Source: Oscarella lobularis
Taxonomy: Eukaryota > Porifera > Homoscleromorpha > Homosclerophorida > Oscarellidae
DNA: 64,000 nt
Assembly (NCBI RefSeq): GCF_947507565.1
Contig: NC_089183.1
Span: 1,054,001-1,118,000, forward strand
Reading direction: 5' to 3'
Shown here in pieces: positions 11,146-20,500 of this stretch (its first letter is position 1; every line of letters starts with the position of its first letter). The position numbers were made by a program, and so were the translations under genes. The notes below the pieces were generated by a model, which saw only the letters and a program-made list of their open reading frames with translations, did not search any database and was not told where the DNA came from.

Positions 11146-13214
11146 CTAAGAATTTTCAGTCAGGGAATACAGTCCTTGGGAAGACGTAGAAGACGGAAAT
11201 AAACGGCTAACGTCGCTTGGACGTTCAATCGTATCATCGTCATCGTAACGTCGCCTTGTTGGTATTCCCTTATTACATTTTTTCAATGCCTGTGACCAGA
11301 AGGCTCTTGCTGACTTTGGAATAAGGCAGTAAGCCACCAAGGCCAGCGCACATAGATCAGCAAGGATCCAATTGATTAGTGCAGCAATCCAACCAGGGTC
11401 TAGTGTTTGCTCATACGTACAGCGATCCATTGTTCTTTGATTAGATGCATTCAGGCACTTGGAATATTGGCTATATGATATCTTGGCATAAATAATAGTT
11501 GTCGTCATACTTGAGGCGAAACTCAAGGGAAGAAGAACGGACAACGGAAGAAACCGCTTCTGAACCAAAGCGTAGGCTTCAATAGTTTCGTATCGTTTCC
11601 CAGCGGGTATACCACGAAGACTGAATTCTTTTGCCTTCGTAGAAAACTCACATAGCAATACGTATCATTAGAAGACGTGTTCTCTTACCTGATGCAGTTT
11701 CACCAAGACAAATATGGACATAAGTGTGCCACAAAATATTGTTATGTCAGCTGGCAGCCCAAAGAGGTAGAAGTCCCAGAAGGCGGACTCAGGGCCACAA
11801 AGGATTGTGTAGGGCGTTATTCTCACGTACTTCACACCGTGTATGAGAGCAAAAGCGACTTGTCCTCCAGGGAGAATTAGCGATAGGGTCAGCTGAACGA
11901 GAAAGAATCTCTTGTGACTCTCACGGGCAAACCGTCCAGGCTTCCAGGCTGTCAAAACTGTGTTAGAGACAGAACTGGCCCACCAGAATATCGACGACAG
12001 ATAACCAAATTGACCAAGTATTCCTAAATTTAGTAAGTGTCTGAGAACTTTTTTTGGAAGCACATTATACTACCTTGAGCATGGCAAATTGTAGTCGGGT
12101 GAATCCATGAGTCAATCATACTCTCGTATTTACAGTAACACCGCTTTTGTCCCAATAGCAGTGGAATGATCACGGCAATGTCTGTAGAAAGGCTTCATTA
12201 GCTCGGCAGAGTATTTGTGTGCACTTACCAAGTACCGTTAACGAGGCAGTTAGAAATATACCGGTTACAGATTGATAGCTCAGCCTAAAAAGTAGTAGAA
12301 AGGGAATTGGCAATTAAATAATACGCAGCAGTTATAACATACAAGCCCTTTGCTCTTGCCCAAGTAATGAACAAAATTGCGAGACATATCACGTGAATTG
12401 GCACAGAAATGTACATTACAATGTAATAGGATTTTACGCCTTTTTGGTTTTCCTGATCGCACAGAGGAGAGCAGTACAAACCACGCTCTCTAGCATATTT
12501 GCTTTTTGTAGGTATTAGAGGCCTTTGACAAGTTGTTTTATTTGAGATACTCGAGTCGTTCGGTCTGATCGAGTTATCTGCGCACCTGGGAATCGTTAGA
12601 CAGGATATGGCGTTCTCAAGCAACGGTATCAAACGACGAATCTTGTTATGGAATTTCGAAAATTCCAAGCAGATGTTTTTGTCGTTTAATGACTTGTTGC
12701 TGCAATTTGTGAAAGCGTAATTGCAAAGAAGCGATTGAATTCTATCCTTTGATCGAGGTAAATACGCAGCAGCTAAGCTCACGAGTGTATTCAAATCTTC
12801 GTCTGCTTTTGAAAAGTTCCCGCAGCCCGATACCGAGACATTTCTTGGGCTAATTTTGCTTGCACTCCAATGATGAAACACCGAACGGCAGACAGATCGG
12901 TTTAATAATATTTCGGAGACGACTTGACAGGATGTTGACTTAGAAGTTTCCTATCGAAAGCATGCAACCCGAGCGGGTTAAAACACGGCATGCTTTCGCT
13001 TTCAAGTAAAATTGCGACGACGTTCGTGCAAAATATATAGTAGAGTTCTTACCGACGAAGTTATCGGCACGAAGTAATAAACGTAGACGGGCGTAGCGGC
13101 GAGGATTAGCGAAGTAATCAGACCAAATCCGAGACCAATCAGTTTCAGGTGGCGCCACATTCGTTTGAAATTCAACCGACCTTTGCGATGTCTCTCAGTA
13201 GGTCTTTGCAGCAT
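11146..13214 (-). CDS. Frizzled/Smoothened-like receptor (copy B2), possibly disabled
   Basis: This is the tandem paralogue of the receptor at 8482-10530, with the same exon order and clearly related protein throughout. Exon 1 (13214-13053) encodes a hydrophobic N-terminus; the cysteine-rich domain, hinge and TM1 follow, then small exons for TM2, the TM3-TM5 exon near 12063-11690 and the TM6-TM7 exon ending at 11146. Characteristic strings are LQS-LLCNYAFTNC-like cysteines, FWWASSVSNTVLTAW and GWIAALINWILADLC. At the acceptor before TM3 this copy has GTAGTATAATG where B1 has GTAGAGCATAATG. The two missing bases leave no AG acceptor that keeps the phase-1 join. Either a different acceptor is used or this copy no longer makes a full receptor. 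Otherwise the exons are open. Confidence 0.6.
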
Positions 13215-13599
13215 CGCGCGAACCGTTTAGACAGAGAGGAGGAAGCGATCTAAATGAGGGCTGGCACGTTCGTCTGCTTGTTTTAAACGTATTATAGCAA
13301 CTCCTACGTAACGAGGAATCAGCTATATAAATAGTGGCCGAGAACGTTGCAGGAAGAGCGCTAGGAAATACTTTTATTCAAGTTTCAACACCAGCACAAA
13401 CGAAATCAATAACTAAATAGAAGAGAGTATTTTACTTTCTGCATGACTTTGACTGTACCGGTAATTGCCAGCTATAAACTACTTTAGAGGCGAGAAAGTC
13501 TATTGGAGAGCTACCTGAGGGCACGGTCGGGCTAAGAACCGAGAAAGAACAACATGCATGCTTTCTCAGTTTTAGTTTCACGTTTTCATTGAGGCACGG

Positions 13600-13800
13600 C
13601 ATGCTTTCTCGTGGATTTTCAGTTTCGCGACTTTCTCGCGAAGTACAGCATACCCCGACGAAGCTATTAGTGCAAACTTCAACGGGAGTGACGATGAGTA
13701 TGTATAAGAACAACTAGGCTAAATCCGAGGCCAATCGGTACGTGTACTTGGCCCCACATTCGTTGCATGGAAATTGCATCAGCCGACCTTCGTTACTGTA
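13600..13800 (-). pseudogene. Exon-1 remnant of a Frizzled-like receptor
   Basis: On the minus strand a decayed version of receptor exon 1 can be read (IGLGFSLVVLI against IGLGFSLIVLLIL in copy B1) in more than one frame. It is followed by sequence resembling the exon-1 donor region. No downstream exon is attached. The flank at 13300-13420 also resembles 1460-1580 (shared AATCAGCTATA and CAGGAAGAG blocks), so pieces of several duplicated loci are mixed here. Confidence 0.45.
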
Positions 13801-13834
13801 TGTCATGTATTAATTAACTGAAGGCGGAACCGAG

Positions 13835-14312
13835 CGCAATAGTGCATTCAAATCTTCATCTGCTTTTGAAAAGTTCCCGCAGCCCGACACGGAAACGTTC
13901 CTTACGCTATTGTCGTTCGTTTCGTAATTTGTTCACACTCCAATGGGGAAATACCGAACGGCACACTGATTGATTTAGCATCGGTATGGAAACTACTTGA
14001 ATCGATTCCGATTTACAGGACATAGAGGCTTCCGATCGAAAGGAGACTGTTAACTTTATAAAGTAAAGCATGCATCTTTAGTTGCTTTTGTTTCTATATA
14101 CTGCATGCATGCGTGAAAGCGCGCGACGACCTTCAAGCGAAGTACATTGTACTTACCGAAGAAGTTAGCGAGACGGAGACGAAGTAGTAGACGTAGACGG
14201 GCGTAGTGGTGAGTATAATCAAAACTGTCAACCCCAATCTGAGGCAAATCAGGTTCGTGTGGCTTCGAATACTTTTGAAGTTGAGCCGACTTCTGTCAAC
14301 AGCTGGCAGCAT
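13835..14312 (-). pseudogene. 5' fragment of a third Frizzled-like receptor gene
   Basis: Exon 1 is well preserved: ATG at 14312, RLGLTVLIILTTTPVYVYYF, and a GTAAGT donor near 14155, parallel to exon 1 of the two full receptor genes. The next exon begins similarly (CRSV-like cysteine region, then VSVSGCGNFSKADEDLNALL) and stops abruptly near 13835, within the cysteine-rich domain. All seven membrane spans are missing. It is therefore a truncated copy. A short secreted product would be conceivable only if transcription and a stop were supplied downstream. Confidence 0.55.
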
Positions 14313-14342
14313 CGCAGTATAGACAGAGAGGAGGAAACGAGG

Positions 14343-14651
14343 CTAATGACTAATGACAAAGGCGTCAGATCCTCGTGCATGCGCATGCCCCTCCCTTTTA
14401 GTCATGCATTTTTCAGTTTCAGTTTCGATATGGCGAGTGTTTTCCCTTACGAGCTCCAAATCCTCGTTTATTCTCGTCAATTCTTCAATTACTCCTTGTC
14501 TTGTCTCTCGCTGGATTTTGGAATACAGTTTCGTGCCTTTTGTAGCACTTAGACACAGAACACACCTTTCTGTGGTGTGTCTGTCGCCATTTGCGAGGCA
14601 AGCCGAAAGTCTGGAGTTTCTGCTTAGAAACGGCGCACGGATACCATTCAT
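14343..14651 (-). CDS. Possible small coiled-coil protein, unrecognised
   Basis: An open frame of 102 codons from an ATG at 14651. Residues about 40-85 are heptad-like and charged (QGVIEELTRINEDLELVREN), which could form a short coiled coil. The first third is rich in Arg, Ser and Cys and looks non-coding, so it may instead be one exon of a gene whose other parts I cannot find. It overlaps nothing else and lies just upstream of the truncated receptor fragment. No family is recognised and no paralogue occurs in the window. Confidence 0.2.
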   Translation of the reverse strand: MNGIRAPFLSRNSRLSACLANGDRHTTERCVLCLSATKGTKLYSKIQRETRQGVIEELTRINEDLELVRENTRHIETETEKCMTKREGHAHARGSDAFVISH

Positions 14652-17040
14652 GTTCGTGAGATTCTGTTTACGAACTGTTTACGCATGCTCGGTCTCACTT
14701 GTCTTTTTTCTTCGCTTAGCACGTCTTTTCAACTTGTCCAACTTGTCTGACACTCTAAATGTAAAGCATTTGGAATAATCTTGGTGAGTTTAGCGTCCTG
14801 TCGGGTTCCAGCGCCACGAAAATCGAAAACGGAATTACCAGGTCTCTTTTCTTTTGTTTCCGACCTCGAATCGCGCTCTAGACTACCAGCGGAGGCGACT
14901 ATTGGATCTATTTTGGCAGCCTCAAAGTGAATTCAGCAAGAAACGCCAGTAAGCCTGATGAAATCTAGAAAATCTAGCCGACCGCTGAAAACATTCTCTC
15001 TTAGTCTAGGTGGCTCTGGCTCGTGCAACTGAAGCAGAGAAGCTCTCGAATCAGTTCGACGAAACTATGAGCAGTCGATTATTTCGCTGGCGTCTGTTCA
15101 CCGATCAGAGCATCAAGTCGAGCAGAAGAACTAAGTTCACTATGAAATTCGTCACGAGAAAAGTAGACTTGGAGCACGGTAAGGACAGACTCACTGGTCC
15201 AGTCCGAGGATAAATATGTCCCTGTCTCATGGGGTATCAGGGACCGATTTATCCTCAGACCGATTTATCTTCGGACTGGTGTTCTCTAAGAATGGAGTTA
15301 TTGTAAGTGTTATTATGACAAGAGTTTCGTGTTGCAGAAAACGTGTTAGAAGGACTAAGACAACGGCTGTTTTCATGCATCTTTTCCTGGCTGCTTTAAT
15401 CGAAACGGCTGTGCGTTAAATAATTAAATTGGAGGACGATTGGGGACGAAGTGAAGAAGAATGTGTGAACTACAGAAGACCACGGACGTCACTACATGGC
15501 TCAAACGCGGGCACATTCGACAAGCTTTCCGATGTGGTCGTTCACCTCCGGGCCCCGAGGTGACTAAATAAAAACTGGCCCAACTCTTGAGCCAGAGAGG
15601 TAAAAAGTGGCTCGAACGCAGGGGAGCCCAACCCCTACTCCAGTGGCACGAGTGATAAACTGCCACCCCACTTGGGCAAGACGCGGTGGGTCACAATAGC
15701 GGTCCCCCTGGAACCAGGCCGGCAGCACTCACATCCGAGCGCTGCCGGTCCCAGGCGTCCGAGCCGGGAGACTAAACAGGCTCCAACTCCGACGGGGGAG
15801 TAGTGAGGTTGACCCCCACCCAACTGAAGCCTGTACGGGTCCTTGCGGCCCGTGCAGGTGGACAGCAACGACAGGAAGACCTCTGCGCAATTTTTTTGTA
15901 TTTCCGGTTTACTTCCGGGTTTATATTTAATAAAATTGTGGCTTTGTCGATATCAGTTCTTCTGCGTGCGACGCGCCTTAATTCCTCGCGCAGACGAGAC
16001 CTTTCAGGGAAGGTCCCGGAGCAGTTTCAAATCTAAATGCACAAGGGTCATGCTCAGGACCCTTTCACATTGCTACGCTACAACAACGACGGCGACAACT
16101 ACTACTACAGAGGGCTAGTTATAAAAAACTGTCAGATAAAAAGTGTTACAAAGCCATCTTCTCTGCCTTTGTATTTCTTCCACGACTGCCAGACGCAATA
16201 TCTTACAAGAGGCTTTCCAGATAAGACACAGATTCCCAATATCTACCAAATATGCAAAAGGAGACAAGGATGAATAGGCTATAGCGAAGGGAAAGGCTAG
16301 GATTAATGCTACTTGCCTTTGTAAGAGCAGGCAGTTTGAACCCCTGGAGCATGACGCAGTAAACATTAGGCCATTCTATGACGTGGAGTCGCTGTCCTTT
16401 TTCTTTCTTCTGCTTCCTTATTCCTAAAAATAGGTATGAAAAAATTCCTCAAATCTTGCTTAAATTTAACTTAGGTATAGAAGTTCCTGAGGATTTTATA
16501 GGCCGTAAACATGATTACCAATCGAATCCAAATTTTAGTGGAATCTCACTTACATGATTTTCACAAATTTCCGCTTTCGGCGAATACTCCCCATCTTTCA
16601 ACCTCCACTAAAGCAGAATCATGCTGAAGACAAAGACGAAGATAGACAAATCAATTGGACCGACAGCGTAGTGACGCGCGCGCGGTGCTGTGACTGCTGT
16701 CAGTCTCGACGGATACACTACACAGAACAAAACTAGGAGAAACAAAAGTATATAACAAATAGCATTGAACCAGGCATCTCCCCGAACAACAAAGCCCAGG
16801 TCCTATAGCCTAGACCTACAAAACACTAAACTAATGACGGTAACTAAAATAAGCTAGCTGAGTATTGCCTGTACAGTCTAACCAGAGAGAAATGGTGAGA
16901 CAGGGAGAGAAGAGGGGATGCATATATGCGCCGCGCGACACTCAGTTTATCTTGTTTCTGCACCTTTGGTGGCCCTAGAACCGCCAGTAAGGCGGTGCGA
17001 AGTATATATTTATATATAGACTAGACTCCTAAGGCTTATG
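14652..17040. other. Long stretch without a recognisable gene
   Basis: About 2.4 kb with no convincing coding pattern. It contains a GC-rich island at 15424-15900 listed separately, a CAN-triplet-rich patch near 16078-16110, and T-rich flanks. Small open frames near 15010-15420 have no paralogue in the window and no domain signal. Confidence 0.4.
15424..15900. repeat. GC-rich island, possible fragment of a mobile element
   Basis: Its base composition is clearly richer in G and C than either flank, with repeated words such as GGCCCAACTCTTGAGCC and GGAGCCCAACCCC. On the minus strand GCGTTCGAGCC resembles a polymerase III B box, as in tRNA-derived SINEs, but no matching A box or poly-A tail was found. 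Only one copy lies in the window, so its repetitive nature is unproven. Confidence 0.25.
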
Positions 17041-17420
17041 GACTAGCGTGCATGGGGAGTATCTTTGCTAGAATGCTGCCTCTTGGGCTTCAGACGCGCC
17101 CGTCATAGCAGTAGAATTACTGGCGCAGGACGCCAGCTGCATGAGCGAGCTTTTTTCGCTTTTGTGCGGCCCTAGCTTTGAATTGACCTTACGCGTCTAG
17201 GTCCGGTTGCTGGGTGCTTCCTTGCTGAGGACCTGAAGCTTCCATTTGACGTCGTCGCTCTGTTCTAGTCTCACTAGTCTGGCGCAGGGTCTGGCGATGC
17301 TAGTAGATAGCGCACTTTAGAACAAACCGGATCGAGCAACCATCCCAACAAGGAAGTCGTTTCGACACGCTTTCGGTTAGTTCGCTGATGTAGGAGACGG
17401 GAAAACAAGACGTCTTTGCA
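17041..17420 (+). repeat. Dispersed repeat R1, copy 2
   Basis: It shares ordered blocks with the copies near 8030, 33300 and 50755: TTTGCTAGAATG, CTTCAGACGCGC, AGAATTACTGGC, AGCGCACTTTA and TTTCGACACGCTTTC. It ends about 100 bases downstream of the 3' end of the CARD-ankyrin-ROC-COR-Death gene. The blocks keep order and orientation while intervening bases differ, so this is an old copy. Confidence 0.55.
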
Positions 17421-17520
17421 AAAATCACGTGACTAGGGATAGAAATATGTCGATTAGTACAGGTCAATAAAAGAATACAAAAAGAGAAATTGTACGCGCA
17501 GTAGAAAGTGAGTAGTGAAC

Positions 17521-20500
17521 CTAAAGGGCGACTAAAACAAAACTAATGAGTAAAGGTCGAAATAATATACTGTAAATAAGACGAGGTCCTCCTAAAAATA
17601 CTTGAGTAGCTTCTCTGCACCTGAGACCATAGGTAATTAGGGGATTTTCTGCAAATACATTCGAGTTGCTTTTACCAGGAAAAATTTCGGAAACTTGCGT
17701 TGCGTATCCATTTTGTATCAGCACTTCGATGAGGTTTCTTCGAGTGGCGCTTTTGCCACGAGTATGTGCCCATGTGTCTAGCATCGCCTGTGCGCCGTCA
17801 CGATCGTGTCGCTCCTTTTGAAACGAGTTCAACTCGTGACTCTCAAAACCTAGCATTGCTCCTATGTCGCGCCACACAGTCAGAACTAGTTTCGAAGCCG
17901 TGATTCTTTCTTCTTGAGTAACTGGCACGTCAAATTCTACGAAGAAAAATACGCCAGTTTTCATAGATTTGTCGTGCAACAAAGGACAAAGCACAGCTAT
18001 ACCGCTACAGCCTAGCTGCATAACCCCATAGCGTATCTAATTATAGGACGCAATATATGGCTCACGCGATGTGAAATCTGTCGACAAGGCGTCAAACGCG
18101 TCTGAAAAAAGCCGGCCGAGTCGCCCTGCAAACTCCAAATAGAGAAAACGTTTGCATTTGCAGGTATTAATATTGCTTACTTGCAGCGATGGCAGACGGA
18201 GAATTAGCCTCAAGAAAAGCCAAATCATTCCTAGCGGCTTTTTCCTGCAAAAAAAGAAATACGATATTCGCATGCCCAGATTGTTCACCTATTTACTTCT
18301 TCTTCAGAAAGTTTGAGACAGCCACAGTCATTGAGAATCACCAGCAAATACAGCAAGCTTAACTCCCGAGCGGAGTCAGCAAAACTGCTCGTCGTAGCGT
18401 CGAGATTTTCACTCCAAAGAGTAATCAATTGATCAGCCGTTCTGCACTGATATCTATCAACTGCTGTAAAGCCAGGCAAACGCTTAGCTAATGCCGATCT
18501 CCCATCGGGATCCTTGTCGAGGCACTCGCAAACGGCGTAACGAGCCTCGTATGGAAGAAAATAGAAATGATTTTCGGGAAGGGCAAGAAGGTCTTTCAAA
18601 GAGTCCTTTATTCCTCTTTCGCTCACTGTTGCGCTCGAATACTTCGAACTCTCGATAGCTTCTTCGACAGCCCGTGATTTGTGTGCGTGAGGAAAGTCTT
18701 TGAGCTGCTTCAGTTCATCGCAGCTGATATAAAAAAGACTTAGCACGGTTCCGGGACTTTTAGATTGAAGAACTCTCGTTCCTACGTCCATTAAATCGGA
18801 CAGATGCTTCTTGCATTGCCCTTCGGAATGCTCGGGACCGCGGACGATGAAATCGATCGCTCTTTCGCGATCTTGTAGTACAATCATTCCTTCAGGGGAA
18901 TAACGGCCAATTGTTCGCTCAATAATTAGACCACTTTGCCAAAAGATGGGTTCTGACGGATGGAAACATGGAGCAGCTTGTGCGCTGATCTGAATGTGAG
19001 GCATAGTTCCTGGAGGAATTATATCGGTCACGTTCTCGCTCATTAAGCGACGTCCGACGTAGACAGTCATATCACGATTTTCTCGCCACACGCGAGGCGA
19101 GCGATGTTCTTCAAATAGCGCTGGAAACAGGTACGTCTGGTTGGGAATCAAAGACATGTAGCATATTTGGGAACGACAAAGAAGAGAGATTATATCGTCG
19201 GCATTTTCGAACTTTCGCTGGTTGAAGGTCTCAAGCACTCTCACGATTATTTCTCTACTTATTGCGCCAGCGACAGGACGATCAAGATAAGCTTGAGAAG
19301 ACAGCAGTGGACTGATGACATTGCCAAAAAGCCACGGAAGATTTAAAACGATTGTGCTGTCTACAACAAGAATCTAGAAAAGTACACACACTGCATGTAT
19401 ATTTGCCGTAATTGCAAGAGATTCGTACTCACTTCTCCTATCTCTTGCAAAACCTCGACCAGAAGATTTTGATCCTGCTCTGAAAGACCAGCGCAGACAC
19501 TTTCAACCATAAGTCTTTTAAAAACGGTAGCGTCAATGAACCGGATGCAAGAGGATTCGTCAAACTATAAAGCAACGAATTAATCGTCCGCTCTCAGGCA
19601 GAGTAGGTAACATGTATAACTCGCCTTGTCGCTATTAGGAACTAAACGGTGGCTCTTCAAGGCAGAAATGACGTTTTGACGCAAATTTGAAGTAAGACTG
19701 TAGCTGGATGACGCTGACAAAAAACGATAGAAAAAGCCTAGGATGTTTGTCGGTGAACTTCTGGCAGAACTCGGATTTCGCACGATCGGCAAAAACGTCT
19801 TTCTGACTTCTTCGATAATTGCTGGAACACCTTTCGCAGTCTAAAAAGAAACAAAGCTTTAGTTTGAAATCCAATGTAGCAGAGGACATGCAGCGTAATA
19901 AGACCAAGCGTGAAGCTGTTTACTTTAAGAGCGAAGAGCTTTAATCGACGAAGAGTTTGCTTAAATCGTTCAAATTCGATATTCTGCGTTTTGCGACAGT
20001 CTAAATGATGATAGCTGACATAAAACCAGTAACCAAACGTGGCCTGAAGATACGAAACGAGACTGTTCAACACGGCTGCGCCAAAACTATACCCAACCCG
20101 ATCTAGCTTGCTGCCTATTACTACAAGGTGGGCTTTTTCCGAAGGAAAAATGCTGCGTTTTAAGAATGACACCCAATAGTGGCTCGATCTCCTCAGTTCC
20201 TCTTCGCCTCGCGTCAAATCGACAACGAGAATGAAGATCGTCGAAGATGCTGAAAACCAAGGCCCGAGCATTTTGTAAAAGAATTGTAGGCAGGCACTAT
20301 CGAAAAGTAGAAGCTTGCCCGCAAACGTCGTATCGGCAGTGAAGATGTCAGCGATGGACTGAACACCTCCGCCCTTTTCCCCGCGATTCATCACGGAATT
20401 GATAAGAGTTGTTTTTCCAGCTCCAGATTCGCCAACTAGACAAACCTTCACTTCGTCCTGATCTTTTATTCCTTTTGCGTGAAGCTCTCTGTATCGGTAT

